NCBI GenBank assembly: GCA_003246295.1
Contig: QKAS01000047.1
Coordinates: 89,498-153,497, forward strand
Direction: 5' to 3'
DNA length: 64,000 nt
From: Clostridia bacterium
Lineage (GTDB): Bacteria > Bacillota > Clostridia > Lachnospirales > Lachnospiraceae
Shown: positions 1 to 8,302 of the stretch, piece by piece
Layout: each line of letters opens with the position of its first letter
Numbering within the stretch: position 1 is the stretch's first letter
The notes under the pieces: generated by a model
What the model was told of the DNA's origin: nothing
What the model saw: the letters and a program-made list of their open reading frames with translations, nothing else
Databases searched by the model: none
Made by a program: the position numbers and the translations under genes

Positions 1-202
1 CCTCAACACTCCCTAAAATACCCACTTCTTTTCCATTTAGCATTACAGTAAATATATTATCACCAGTTTTTTCAAACCCTGTAAAAACTGGCAAAAAGAA
101 TGCACTGACAATGACTGCCAGCACAGAAAATTTTATATAAATCCAATTTAGTCGTTTATGGTATTTTGATATTCTCTTCATAGCATCAATTCTCTTAATC
201 AT
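1..202 (-). CDS. N-terminus of a membrane-anchored extracytoplasmic protein (cut by window edge)
   Basis: The open frame runs off the left edge of the window, so only about 67 codons are visible. It has a short basic N-terminus, one hydrophobic segment at about residues 19-40, then an extracytoplasmic stretch containing FTVMLNGKEVG. That combination resembles the start of Lachnospiraceae M23-type cell-wall metallopeptidases that carry G5 or LysM modules. This is recollection of the family, since no catalytic residues lie inside the window. No good Shine-Dalgarno precedes the ATG at 202, and an ATG seven codons later is an alternative start. Confidence 0.5.
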   Translation of the reverse strand, partial: MIKRIDAMKRISKYHKRLNWIYIKFSVLAVIVSAFFLPVFTGFEKTGDNIFTVMLNGKEVGILGSVE

Positions 203-272
203 TTCTATTTCAAACAAGATACAAACTTTATATTATCAGCTACAAGTAGGATTGTAAAGATTTTTTAAAGCA

Positions 273-301
273 AGAAGCGCCTCCTACTATGAGACGCTTC
301 T
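273..301 (-). terminator. Terminator-like hairpin after the XRE-cupin gene
   Basis: An 11-bp stem with one mismatch (AGAAGCG pairing with CGCTTCT at its base) and a 7-nt loop lies 18 bases past the stop of the cupin regulator gene. The following T-tract on the minus strand is interrupted. Confidence 0.6.
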
Positions 302-318
302 AATTTTTATATTTAAGA

Positions 319-885
319 TTAAAAAATATTTGTTTTATTATGAGATACAATAATCTGAAGTCTCAGTACTTCTGTTCCACTATTTCTATATAATAAACCA
401 CGTTCTGTTGCTGCTCTTGCTGAATCTCCTTTTTTGATTGGATAAATTTCATCGTACACTATCAATTCTCCACTACCTTCAAGCACACAGCAACACTCTG
501 TAGAATCGGAATGATTCGCAATTCCCGTCATTGTCACACCTGGCATAATCGTGCATTCATACACTTCGAAAAATTTCATCTTCTGATAAGGAAATATTGT
601 TCTGACAATATAATTATCTTTTTTCTCACGGTAAATATTACTTTTTTCAGAAGGCATGATTGTTACCATCCCTTCCTTTTCTTTGACAAGATCTTCAAAT
701 GAAACTCTCAATCCTTCCATTATTTTACCTATTGTTGTCACAGTTGGATTAGATTCTCCTCTTTCTATCTGTCCAAGCATACTTTTACTCACACCCGTCT
801 GCTCAGCAAGCAGCTCCAGACTCATCTTTTTCTCCATGCGAATCCTTCTAAGATTTCCTGCTAACACCTTATCCATCTGATTCAT
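319..885 (-). CDS. XRE-family HTH regulator with C-terminal cupin domain
   Basis: This 188-residue protein is probably a DNA-binding repressor or activator that senses a small ligand. Residues about 8-65 form an XRE-type helix-turn-helix (LAEQTGVSKSMLGQIERGES). Residues about 105-180 form a cupin barrel (PGVTMTGIANH, LEGSGELIV). This architecture is typical of MerR-unrelated regulators of amine, amino acid or redox metabolism. AGGAGG six bases before the ATG fixes the start. It lies directly downstream of a flavin reductase gene but is separated from it by a terminator, so it may have its own promoter. The ligand cannot be read from the sequence. Confidence 0.85.
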   Translation of the reverse strand: MNQMDKVLAGNLRRIRMEKKMSLELLAEQTGVSKSMLGQIERGESNPTVTTIGKIMEGLRVSFEDLVKEKEGMVTIMPSEKSNIYREKKDNYIVRTIFPYQKMKFFEVYECTIMPGVTMTGIANHSDSTECCCVLEGSGELIVYDEIYPIKKGDSARAATERGLLYRNSGTEVLRLQIIVSHNKTNIF

Positions 886-904
886 AGTTTTCCTCCTGAA
901 TAAA

Positions 905-933
905 AAAGAGCATTGGGAAATAAACCCAATGCT
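905..933 (-). terminator. Intrinsic terminator after the flavin reductase gene
   Basis: A perfect 9-bp stem (AGCATTGGG with CCCAATGCT) is followed on the minus strand by CTTTTTTA. It lies between the flavin reductase stop and the cupin regulator start. Confidence 0.8.
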
Positions 934-951
934 ACCTCATCGTAACAAACT

Positions 952-1521
952 CTATTTTTTATGTTTTCGTACAGAATAACCAAATTTACCAAGCTTTTTT
1001 CCAAGCTCAAAGTACTCTCCATGAGAGTAAGCAACTAAACCAGTTTCATTTAAACAGAATTTTCCTGATTTGTCCATATATTTTTCCTCAACTGTCACAC
1101 CAATTACTTTTGCCAGAAATAAATCATGTGTTCCAAGTGGAATGATTTCTGTTACTTTACATTCTATATTAACCGGACATTCTTGAATCGATGGTGCATT
1201 TATATACTTCGATTCGAATGGTGTCAATCCAGTCGCTTTAAATTTGTCAATATCTCTTCCTGATCTTACACCACAAAAATCAGTTGCATATACTGTGTCT
1301 TTCGTTACCAGATTCACTACAAATTCTTTCGTTTCTTTTATAATGTCATAAGAATAACGTTCTTTTCTTATCGAAACAGAAAGCATTGCTGGATCAGAAG
1401 ATATTGTCCCTGCCCAAGCCAATGTAATAATATTAGGTTTTTCGTCTTCTCTTTTGCAGCTTACCATAATTGCCGGAACTGGATACAGCATGTTTCCAGG
1501 TTTCCAGTACTGTTTTCCCAT
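952..1521 (-). CDS. Flavin reductase family protein
   Basis: The 189-residue protein matches the FMN-binding split-barrel flavin reductase family. It has the N-terminal PVPAIMVSC strand, the NIITLAWAGTISSDPAML segment and a conserved C-terminal G(L/I)VAYSHGEYF motif. Such proteins reduce or bind FMN and supply it to partner oxidases, or act in anaerobic redox reactions. The start at 1521 is chosen because GGAGAG precedes it. A longer frame starting at 1560 would overlap the upstream gene and has no binding site. It follows the coiled-coil membrane gene by 13 bases and is probably cotranscribed with it. The substrate is unknown. Confidence 0.85.
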   Translation of the reverse strand: MGKQYWKPGNMLYPVPAIMVSCKREDEKPNIITLAWAGTISSDPAMLSVSIRKERYSYDIIKETKEFVVNLVTKDTVYATDFCGVRSGRDIDKFKATGLTPFESKYINAPSIQECPVNIECKVTEIIPLGTHDLFLAKVIGVTVEEKYMDKSGKFCLNETGLVAYSHGEYFELGKKLGKFGYSVRKHKK

Positions 1522-1534
1522 GACTCTCTCCTTA

Positions 1535-2080
1535 TTACAGAATACCAAGAATCCAGGCAACTGTCATACCAAGATTTGCCAATATTGCAATCATTACAAT
1601 AATAAGAAGCGGTTTGATACCTTTGATTTTTTTGAGTAATGCATCATTTTTCTGCTTCAACTCTGTAGCTTGGTCTTTTAACAAATCTAACTGTTTTGTA
1701 TAACTCTCGTTTTGATCTTTTAAACCATCTACTACCACAGCCTGAACATTACGATATACCTTAACGTTTTCGGTATGGATATATTCTTGTATTGTACTTT
1801 GTAATTGATCTATTAATTGTTTTAAATCCTGATCAGGTAGTTGCTTTTGTTGTTCCAATAATACAGTCAGTTCATTGATTCCCTTTTCAATCAATTGTTT
1901 TGATGAATCAGTAAGTTCAGAATTTTTAAGGTTCAGTTTTCTCATTTCCTGAAGGATAGATTCATATTCTGCCAGCTGATCACGAAGTCTTTTTAGTTCC
2001 ATGGCTTCTGCTGCTGAATTGGCCTTGATCATCTCGGCAGCATTCCACTTCTGTGCCAGTTTGTCCATAAAGTTGTCCAT
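1535..2080 (-). CDS. Conserved coiled-coil protein with C-terminal membrane anchor
   Basis: I do not recognise a function for this 181-residue protein. It begins MDNFMDKLAQKWNAAEMI and continues as a long charged, heptad-rich region (about residues 20-155) with many Gln, Lys, Glu and Leu. It ends with a single hydrophobic helix (about 158-180, LLIIVMIAILANLGMTVAWI), so most of it should lie in the cytoplasm, tethered by its tail. Similar proteins occur in many Lachnospiraceae as far as I recall. The start at 2080 has GGAGG eight bases upstream. An alternative ATG at 2104 would put that site inside the gene. It probably forms an operon with the flavin reductase. Confidence 0.7.
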   Translation of the reverse strand: MDNFMDKLAQKWNAAEMIKANSAAEAMELKRLRDQLAEYESILQEMRKLNLKNSELTDSSKQLIEKGINELTVLLEQQKQLPDQDLKQLIDQLQSTIQEYIHTENVKVYRNVQAVVVDGLKDQNESYTKQLDLLKDQATELKQKNDALLKKIKGIKPLLIIVMIAILANLGMTVAWILGIL

Positions 2081-2213
2081 GATTTTTCCTCCAAGCATAA
2101 TCAATTACCACTTTCTTCTTATATAGAAAAAGAAATGTTGTTCCCTGTAAATGCAACTCAAAATCACTATCTGATATTTCAATTAGTTTATCATTATTTT
2201 CCATTTTTTTCAA

Positions 2214-2654
2214 CAGTAAGCGCTTTTTTGTGCAATATACACTATTTTATCAATTTGCAAATGGTTTTGTTTGTATTAATTAACTGTATTTTTACATCTC
2301 GTTCATAATTTATTCATATTTTATTGCTATACTAAAACCAGTTCAAAGAACAAAAACACTATTTTGAGTTCTAAATTCATAAATAGATAAATTTTTTCAT
2401 AATAGCCCGGATGCCGTGAGGTATCTGGGCACTCCTCATTTTTGGCGCTTTTTGGCGCTTTTTTTATTGTCTGGTTCTAAAATCTCTTATATCACATCCT
2501 TAAATATATGATTTGTGCACATTTTCAGTTCATATTCTTAATAAACTATTTAATATTTGTTCACATTTTATTCACATTTATGTTTTAATATTAACAACTG
2601 TTGAACACAACAAAATAATTCAACAAGGGCATAGACCCAGAGGAGGAAACAAAA
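2214..2654. other. Intergenic region of 440 bases with a hairpin cluster
   Basis: No gene is supported here. The stretch is very AT-rich except for 2405-2467, which folds into competing hairpins and carries a direct repeat (described separately). The part from 2513 to 2650 should hold the promoter of the acidic lipoprotein gene, but I cannot assign convincing -35 and -10 boxes. Confidence 0.5.
2405..2467 (+). other. Possible structured RNA or terminator with two alternative hairpins
   Basis: GCCCGGAT (2405-2412) pairs with ATCTGGGC (2423-2430, one G-T pair). TGAGG inside its loop can instead pair with CCTCA just downstream, so the two folds exclude each other. They are followed by two copies of TTTTTGGCGC and a T-run. 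This lies about 190 bases before the lipoprotein gene on the same strand. It resembles a cis-regulatory leader or a small RNA end, but matches no riboswitch family I know. Confidence 0.35.
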
Positions 2655-2996
2655 ATGAAAAAAAATTTAGTAATGATGATGTTATCCGTAGCTACATGTG
2701 CAATGTTATTAGTAGGATGTGGCGCTGCAACTGAAGAAGCTGCACCTGCAGAAGAAGTTGCTACAGAAGAAGTTGTAACAGAAGAAGCTCCAGTTGAAGA
2801 AGCTACTGAAGAAGTTGCTGCTGAAGAAGCTACTGAAGAAGTTGCTACAGAAGAAGTTGCTGAAGAAGCTACTACAGAAGAAGCTACTGAAGAAGTTGTA
2901 GCTGAAGAAGCTGCTACAGAAGAAGCTACTACAGAAGAAGCTACTACAGAAGAAGCTCCAGCTGAAGAAGCTGCTACAGAAGAAGTTGCTGAATAA
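2655..2996 (+). CDS. Acidic low-complexity lipoprotein (Glu-Ala-Thr-Val repeats)
   Basis: A lipoprotein signal peptide with lipobox LLVGC places Cys22 as the lipidated residue. The remaining 90 or so residues consist only of Glu, Ala, Thr, Val and a few Pro, in loose repeats such as ATEEVATEE, and no folded domain follows. The start has GGAGG eight bases upstream and a strong bidirectional terminator follows, so it looks like an intact transcription unit. The same type of linker tethers real domains in two other lipoproteins in this window (39054-40163 and 48907-49767). It may be an exposed acidic surface brush or a linker that lost its domain. The function is unknown. Confidence 0.8.
   Translation: MKKNLVMMMLSVATCAMLLVGCGAATEEAAPAEEVATEEVVTEEAPVEEATEEVAAEEATEEVATEEVAEEATTEEATEEVVAEEAATEEATTEEATTEEAPAEEAATEEVAE
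2727..2993 (+). repeat. Imperfect tandem repeats of GAAGAAGCTACT type
   Basis: The coding region of the acidic lipoprotein is built from GAAGAA followed by six to nine bases such as GCTACT, GTTGCT or GCTACTACA. These short direct repeats could change copy number by slippage while keeping the reading frame, because the units are multiples of three. Confidence 0.75.
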
Positions 2997-3024
2997 TTAG
3001 CTTTTAAAAGTAATTGTTAAATAT

Positions 3025-3064
3025 AAAATGCCGTCTCATGACTTATCGTCTGAGGCGGCATTTT
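3025..3064. terminator. Bidirectional terminator between convergent genes
   Basis: A 14-bp stem (AAAATGCCGTCTCA with TGAGGCGGCATTTT, one G-T pair) is flanked by A and T tracts. It serves the acidic lipoprotein gene on the plus strand and the (p)ppGpp synthetase gene on the minus strand. Confidence 0.85.
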
Positions 3065-3087
3065 AATGCTAATATTGATTTAATTAC

Positions 3088-3831
3088 TTATAAATTTGCA
3101 GCTCTGCGTTCTGGTGTAGCACCTCCGTGTGGTGCAAGAGTACAGGACTTACCATCAGATTTGGGTCTGTCCTCAGTAATTTCTGCCATACCTTCTTGCG
3201 TGCTTGCAAATCGATTAATTTCCTCATTGAGTGAAAGCATTCTGTCATCCAAGTCTGACACCATTTTAGCACATTCGATTAGCTCATCCTTAATTGACTG
3301 TGGCGCACGTCCTTCAAACTTGTAATTCATCTTATGTTCCAAACTTGCCCAGAAATCCATCGCAACTGTTCTGATTTGTATTTCTACCTTAGCATCAATC
3401 ATTCTATCAGATAAAAAAATAGGAACCGTTACAAGCATATGAAAGCTTTTGTATCCACTAGGCTTAGGATTTTCTATATAGTCCTTGATAGATAGTATTT
3501 TGATATCATACTGTTTCGCAATCATTTCCGCAATCTGATAGATGTCTGAAGTAAATGAACAGATTACTCTGATTCCCGCGATATCATTTACATACTTTAC
3601 CATATTATATATGGTAGATTCATATCCGTACTTCTTAAGCTTTTTTACAATACTCTCTGGACTTTTAATTCTCGCCTTAATATGTTCAATCGGATTATAC
3701 TTATGAACATTTTGAAATTCATCATTTAATATTTCTAACTTCGTATTAATTTCTTTTAATGCAGAGTTATAAACCAGGAGTACTTCTTCCCAGCTATCAA
3801 TGTCTCCACCTTCTCTTGGTTCAAATTCCAT
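3088..3831 (-). CDS. Small alarmone synthetase (RelA/SpoT-type GTP pyrophosphokinase)
   Basis: The protein transfers pyrophosphate from ATP to GTP or GDP to make (p)ppGpp. At 247 residues it has only the synthetase domain, with no HD hydrolase or regulatory domains, as in RelP/RelQ-type small synthetases. Signature segments are VNDIAGIRV (81-89), PSGYKSFH (124-131), EIQIRT (150-155) and WASLEHK (161-167). The N-terminal 40 residues and a charged C-terminal tail of about 45 residues are expected to mediate oligomerisation. It stands alone between convergent and divergent neighbours. RelQ is the more likely subtype, but I cannot separate it from RelP. Confidence 0.9.
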   Translation of the reverse strand: MEFEPREGGDIDSWEEVLLVYNSALKEINTKLEILNDEFQNVHKYNPIEHIKARIKSPESIVKKLKKYGYESTIYNMVKYVNDIAGIRVICSFTSDIYQIAEMIAKQYDIKILSIKDYIENPKPSGYKSFHMLVTVPIFLSDRMIDAKVEIQIRTVAMDFWASLEHKMNYKFEGRAPQSIKDELIECAKMVSDLDDRMLSLNEEINRFASTQEGMAEITEDRPKSDGKSCTLAPHGGATPERRAANL

Positions 3832-4059
3832 TCTCTAATGCCACCTTATTTTATATGTTATTTTTTACACAGATATTATACCATAAATTATACTAAATAT
3901 ACATTTTCAACAAAATATTTATAGTTTTTTCATTTTTAAGAAGTTCATTTTTTATACTTTTATAAAAAGTTTTATAAGGTTATTATAAATTGAAATCTTT
4001 ACTTTTAGAGTCGATACCTCTAAACTAATACTAATAAAAGAATGAAAGTAGGAATTGAT

Positions 4060-4332
4060 ATGTTTCGATTATGGGCCAAGCTTTGGAAAGAAAATCGCTT
4101 ATTGCAGGATATTGTTATCTGCTACGATAATAATGATACCAGAACTCATAAAATATTTAATGCCATCGATCAGGTTTGTAGAGAATTCGATTTAAGTAAA
4201 CCGATCTGGCTCGAATCCAATATTATAGAATTTAAAAAGCACTCCAAAACGCGCTTTTCATCAGATCATTTTGTAGATGAAATAAATTTTGATTTTCTCG
4301 AGATTCACATTATTGAAGAAGATGATATATAA
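4060..4332 (+). CDS. Small conserved protein of unknown function
   Basis: I do not recognise a characterised family for this 90-residue protein. It starts MFRLWAKLWKENRLLQD and has a mixed alpha/beta composition with an acidic C-terminus (EIHIIEEDDI). It has no signal peptide and no membrane helix. The ATG at 4060 is preferred over the one at 4042 because the intervening bases contain AGTAGGA, a good binding site at correct spacing. It is divergently oriented from the alarmone synthetase gene. Confidence 0.6.
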   Translation: MFRLWAKLWKENRLLQDIVICYDNNDTRTHKIFNAIDQVCREFDLSKPIWLESNIIEFKKHSKTRFSSDHFVDEINFDFLEIHIIEEDDI

Positions 4333-4457
4333 ATCCACTTCTTCCTTAAGAAATTATTAATAAAAATAACCCATTGACAGACATCCCTTCTTAGGTATAG
4401 TATTGCAGTATAGTTGATGTAGTAATGATTACTACATCACATGTCAGGAGGGATACT

Positions 4458-5114
4458 ATGCAAATTACAATTCGAGAACCCGGTAGTGCACTAACACATT
4501 TTATTGCAATGATGTTGGCTTTGGTTGCTTCAACTCCATTATTATTAAAGGCTTATGCTTCTAAAACTCCATTTGCTATGACCGCAATGACTGTTTTTAT
4601 CTTGAGCATGATTGCATTATATGGAGCCAGTACTTTGTACCACAGCTTAAATGTATCTGCACATATCATAAAAATATTTAGAAAAATAGACCATATGATG
4701 ATTTTTGTTCTGATTGCAGGTTCTTATACTCCGGTCTGTATGATTGTTCTAGGAGGTAAACTCGGTTATACGCTTCTTGCTGTTGTATGGGGTATTGCAC
4801 TGAGTGGTATTTTAATCAAAGCATTCTGGATTACCTGTCCAAAATGGTTTTCCTCTATTATATATATTGCTATGGGATGGGTGTGCGTATTTGTATTCGG
4901 AAGACTTCTTAACACATTATCCACACCTGCTTTTATTTGGTTGCTAGCAGGTGGTGTAATCTATACCATCGGCGGTGTGATTTATGCATTGAAACTGCCT
5001 ATCTTCAATGCAAAACATCATCATTTTGGATCTCATGAAATATTTCACTTGTTTGTTATGGGCGGAAGTATCTGCCACTTTATATTTATGTATTATTATG
5101 TAATTAATATATGA
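4458..5114 (+). CDS. Hemolysin III / PAQR-family membrane protein
   Basis: This 218-residue protein has seven predicted membrane helices and the hallmarks of the YqfA/TrhA-type hemolysin III family, which is related to adiponectin receptors. These are the N-terminal ALTHFIAMMLA segment, the S-x3-H element in GASTLYHSLN, KIDHMMIFVLIAGSYTP, and the C-terminal HEIFHLFVMGGSICHF that supplies the last metal-binding histidines. Bacterial members affect membrane lipid homeostasis; true haemolytic activity is doubtful. AGGAGGG seven bases before ATG 4458 fixes the start. It is monocistronic, ending in a large hairpin. Confidence 0.9.
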   Translation: MQITIREPGSALTHFIAMMLALVASTPLLLKAYASKTPFAMTAMTVFILSMIALYGASTLYHSLNVSAHIIKIFRKIDHMMIFVLIAGSYTPVCMIVLGGKLGYTLLAVVWGIALSGILIKAFWITCPKWFSSIIYIAMGWVCVFVFGRLLNTLSTPAFIWLLAGGVIYTIGGVIYALKLPIFNAKHHHFGSHEIFHLFVMGGSICHFIFMYYYVINI

Positions 5115-5151
5115 GTATAAAAATAAGCAGAACTAGTCACTACCTCAAATA

Positions 5152-5229
5152 AAAAAGCTCCTGCATCAGATTTACAACTGTTCCTCTCCTTATATCGACG
5201 AGGCGCGCTGTAATCTTGCGGAGCTTTTT
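5152..5229. terminator. Long bidirectional hairpin between convergent genes
   Basis: AAAAAGCTCC at the left pairs with GGAGCTTTTT at the right, and pairing continues inward (AGATT with AATCT, CCTC with GAGG) with bulges. The result is a 78-base, largely double-stranded structure with T-tracts on both strands, between the hemolysin III gene and galE. Confidence 0.75.
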
Positions 5230-5267
5230 ATTATAGTATAATATCTTTAAAGCAAATCTCAGTAACC

Positions 5268-6284
5268 TTATTCTTCATATCCATTTGGATTTTTTGACTG
5301 CCATCTCCATGAGTCTTCGCACATCTCACGAATTCCTCTCTCTGCTTTCCAACCTAATTCCTTGAAGGCTTTGGATGGATCTGCATAGCAAGTCGCTATA
5401 TCACCTGCTCTACGAGGTTTCATTTCATACGGAATCGAAACACCGGAAGCTTCCTCAAAATTTTTCACGATATCAAGCACGCTATAGCCCTGCCCTGTCC
5501 CTAAATTATAAAGACAAAGACCAGCTTTTTCTTTGATTTTCTTGAGTGCTTTTACATGTCCAACAGCAAGATCTACCACATGAATATAATCCCTCACGCC
5601 TGTTCCATCATGCGTGTCATAATCATTTCCAAAAATACCCAACTGTTTTAATTTTCCAACTGCTACCTGTGTAATATATGGCATAAGATTGTTTGGAGTT
5701 CCATTCGGATTTTCACCAATCATACCACTCTTATGTGCACCAATTGGATTAAAATAACGTAATAATATGACATTCCATTCAGGATCTGCTTTTTGAATAT
5801 CTATCAGCATCTGTTCCAACATTCCCTTTGTCTGTCCGTATGGATTGGTAATTTCTCCTTTGGGACATTCCTCCGTAATTGGAACGAACGCGGGTGATCC
5901 ATATACCGTTGCAGAAGATGAAAAAATAATATTTTTCACATGATGTTTTCTCATAACATCAAGTAAGACCAAGGTTCCTGAAATATTATTATAATAATAT
6001 TCCCATGGTTTTTGCACGGATTCCCCAACTGCCTTTAGTCCAGCAAAATGAATACATGAATCAATTTCTTCCTTCTCAAAAATTGCATTCAGTGCATCAG
6101 CATCCAGAATGTCAACCTGATAAAATGGTACCGGTTTTCCTGTAATCTGTTCCACTCTCTGAAGTGATTTTTTACTTGAATTCACAAGATTATCCACTAC
6201 CACCACTTCATAACCTGCGTTTTGTAATTCAATCACTGTATGGCTGCCAATATATCCGGCACCCCCTGTTACTAAAATAGCCAT
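5268..6284 (-). CDS. galE: UDP-glucose 4-epimerase
   Basis: GalE interconverts UDP-galactose and UDP-glucose in the Leloir pathway using bound NAD. The 338-residue length is normal for the family. The Rossmann motif TGGAGYIGS is at residues 6-14, the catalytic serine region SSSATVYG is at 122-129, and the Tyr149-x3-Lys153 pair lies in NPYGQTKG. The substrate loop [12 protein letters not shown] is also present. The start has TAGGAGGGAAATGTAA just upstream, which is almost identical to the start region of the adjacent nucleotidyltransferase. The two genes are 54 bases apart and probably form one operon for galactose or exopolysaccharide sugar supply. Confidence 0.95.
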   Translation of the reverse strand: MAILVTGGAGYIGSHTVIELQNAGYEVVVVDNLVNSSKKSLQRVEQITGKPVPFYQVDILDADALNAIFEKEEIDSCIHFAGLKAVGESVQKPWEYYYNNISGTLVLLDVMRKHHVKNIIFSSSATVYGSPAFVPITEECPKGEITNPYGQTKGMLEQMLIDIQKADPEWNVILLRYFNPIGAHKSGMIGENPNGTPNNLMPYITQVAVGKLKQLGIFGNDYDTHDGTGVRDYIHVVDLAVGHVKALKKIKEKAGLCLYNLGTGQGYSVLDIVKNFEEASGVSIPYEMKPRRAGDIATCYADPSKAFKELGWKAERGIREMCEDSWRWQSKNPNGYEE

Positions 6285-6337
6285 TACATTTCCCTCCTAT
6301 GTCTGGTGTTATGCTGTGTAACAGCTATCATACTCTA

Positions 6338-7252
6338 TTACCACAGCTGAGTGGGATATACTCCCTGTCTCTTTAATTCCGCGATAGATTCTACCACGAA
6401 TGGTTTATCTTCTTTATATGTTACCCCAAACCATTTATCAGAAGAACGTAGCACTTCTACTGTTGCCACTCCTCTTTGTAGGAGTTTATCTATTTCAATT
6501 GGTAGGAAACATTCTGATTTCAAAGGATTCTTTTCAACTTCCGTTGCAAAGAACTTTTCAACAGCAGACTCCATTTCTGTCAATACACTCGGTGTAAATC
6601 CCCACATATTCATAGATACAGGTGTTTTTAAATCAATTGGAGTAAAATTAACACCGTCCTCCGTATAAGCTGCACCATTTTCACGTTTTTCTATTTGTGT
6701 TCTTTCTGCAATCGTAACCAAAAAGTTATTTTCATCTGTTACGCAACAACCTCTTGCAACTGATCCGTTTTCAGTTAGAGTATTACCCAACTCATATCCT
6801 ACCATTGCATAACGGAACTTATCATCATCCTTGTGTGTTGTAAGATAATCATATAGTGTCTGGAATGCACTTTTTCCATAATAATCGTCTGCATTGATGA
6901 CCGCAAAAGGCTCTTTAATCACATCTTTACAACAGAGGATTGCATGTGCCGTTCCCCATGGTTTCACACGTTCTTCTGGTATCACAAATCCTTCTGGCAC
7001 TTTGTTCAGATCCTGAAAAACATATTCTACTTCCATATGTTTACTTATGGCATTTCCTACACAAGTTCTGAAATCTTCTTCATTTTCTTTTTTAATGATA
7101 AAAACAACCTTTTTAAATCCGGCTCTCATTGCATCATAGATTGAGAAATCAATGATTTTATTTCCCTGCTCATCAACGGGATCAATTTGTTTCAATCCGC
7201 CATATCTGCTTCCCATCCCTGCTGCTAATATTACCAATACCGGTTTATCCAT
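6338..7252 (-). CDS. Sugar nucleotidyltransferase (NDP-sugar pyrophosphorylase type)
   Basis: The 304-residue protein has the nucleotidyltransferase signature LAAGMGSRYGGLKQ at residues 8-21, the metal-binding INADDYYG segment and a conserved SMNMWGFTP region. The fold transfers a nucleotidyl group to a sugar 1-phosphate. With galE next to it, a UTP-dependent hexose-1-phosphate uridylyltransferase role in the Leloir pathway is likely. It is not a classical GalU or GlmU, so the exact sugar is uncertain. The start at 7252 has GGAGGG ten bases upstream. The longer frame to 7297 would place that site inside the coding region. Confidence 0.8.
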   Translation of the reverse strand: MDKPVLVILAAGMGSRYGGLKQIDPVDEQGNKIIDFSIYDAMRAGFKKVVFIIKKENEEDFRTCVGNAISKHMEVEYVFQDLNKVPEGFVIPEERVKPWGTAHAILCCKDVIKEPFAVINADDYYGKSAFQTLYDYLTTHKDDDKFRYAMVGYELGNTLTENGSVARGCCVTDENNFLVTIAERTQIEKRENGAAYTEDGVNFTPIDLKTPVSMNMWGFTPSVLTEMESAVEKFFATEVEKNPLKSECFLPIEIDKLLQRGVATVEVLRSSDKWFGVTYKEDKPFVVESIAELKRQGVYPTQLW

Positions 7253-7405
7253 GTTACATTTCCCTCCTAGTGTAATCATTAAGACAGTGCAAAACAATTA
7301 TTAAATGTTAGTTTCACCCTTCTTTTTGTTATATGAATTCTATTATAAAGGTTATCATTTTAAAACGCAACCATACCAGGCTTGTTGAAGAATCTGCTAG
7401 AGAAA

Positions 7406-8302
7406 CTATTTTAGAATCTCATTCACTACATTTTCTGAAATTACAAATTCGGGGCATCCCATATATCCGGGCGCAACCTGATATTCGTCAAATACAATCA
7501 CCAGTTCATTTTTCTCATTCCAGTAAAAATCTTCTATTTCGCTAATCTGTTCAAAATTATCATCTGGAAAATCTGTTTGATCAATCCAATAAACCATTCC
7601 CTCATCTGTCTGCATTTGCTGTCTCATCTGCTGTTTAATCTCATCACTGATTCGTTTGATATAATCAGAGTTTTCAACGAACAAATCATTTAAAACAACA
7701 CTTTTCCCATTCATTTTATCGATGTGATAGTACCTGCTAAACTCATATCCACTCGCTTGTGTTTCTACTGCCGTGATCTTTAATGTAAACCACTCTTTTG
7801 TATCCGTAACCGTTTCATAACTTAGATCAAGTCCATGATATCCTTCTCCTGTCGACTCCATCTCTTTTTGAAATTGTCTTATGATTTCATCTGTATATTC
7901 CTTTACTGTCTTGTTCACTCCTGAGATTGCGTCATTTTCAGTATCTACATTGTCTTTTTCTTTTATAATAGGTACTTCAACATTTGCATTATTATGTCCA
8001 TCATCAAATTTATATTCTCTGATTGTAACAACTCTGACAATTGGACCTATTACAGGTAATTTTTCCATAGCCATTGCAATCCCCGCACTTGTATTTGGAA
8101 GAATAAGAATTGCACATGCCGCAGTCGCAACCATTCCAAATGATAGTTTGAACATTTGCTTTTTTATTCTACTTTTATCATAACGAGCTCTGTCAAATTT
8201 TGCTTTTTCAATCATCATTTTCATCTGTTCTCTTCCATTTTGGGGAAGCTCTGTCTTTTGATATTCATTTCTCATATTTTCAAATTCCTGATTTCTATTC
8301 AT
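7406..8302 (-). CDS. rsiV: Membrane anti-sigma factor, RsiV-like (DUF3298)
   Basis: The 298-residue protein has a cytoplasmic N-terminus (about 50 residues, expected to bind the sigma factor), one membrane helix (about 52-74) and an extracellular domain. The extracellular part contains the DUF3298-type pattern (KEWFTLKITAVETQASGYEFSR, DEYQVAPGYMGCPEFVI; shown in pieces). In Bacillus subtilis, RsiV is a lysozyme receptor whose proteolysis frees SigV. Here the ATG overlaps the stop of the sigma gene (ATGA), which implies translational coupling. That lysozyme is the ligand is inference from the family. Confidence 0.8.
   Translation of the reverse strand: MNRNQEFENMRNEYQKTELPQNGREQMKMMIEKAKFDRARYDKSRIKKQMFKLSFGMVATAACAILILPNTSAGIAMAMEKLPVIGPIVRVVTIREYKFDDGHNNANVEVPIIKEKDNVDTENDAISGVNKTVKEYTDEIIRQFQKEMESTGEGYHGLDLSYETVTDTKEWFTLKITAVETQASGYEFSRYYHIDKMNGKSVVLNDLFVENSDYIKRISDEIKQQMRQQMQTDEGMVYWIDQTDFPDDNFEQISEIEDFYWNEKNELVIVFDEYQVAPGYMGCPEFVISENVVNEILK

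Noticed and set aside
1980..2213. 77-codon open frame on the minus strand upstream of the coiled-coil gene
   Set aside because: It would overlap the next gene by about 100 bases in another frame and has no good ribosome binding site; its first half is readable but matches nothing I know.
2513..2734. 73-codon plus-strand frame across the lipoprotein start
   Set aside because: It overlaps the strongly supported lipoprotein start in another frame and has no binding site.
5152..5229. The 78-base hairpin as a small RNA or riboswitch
   Set aside because: Its position between convergent stop codons and T-tracts on both strands are fully explained by a bidirectional terminator.
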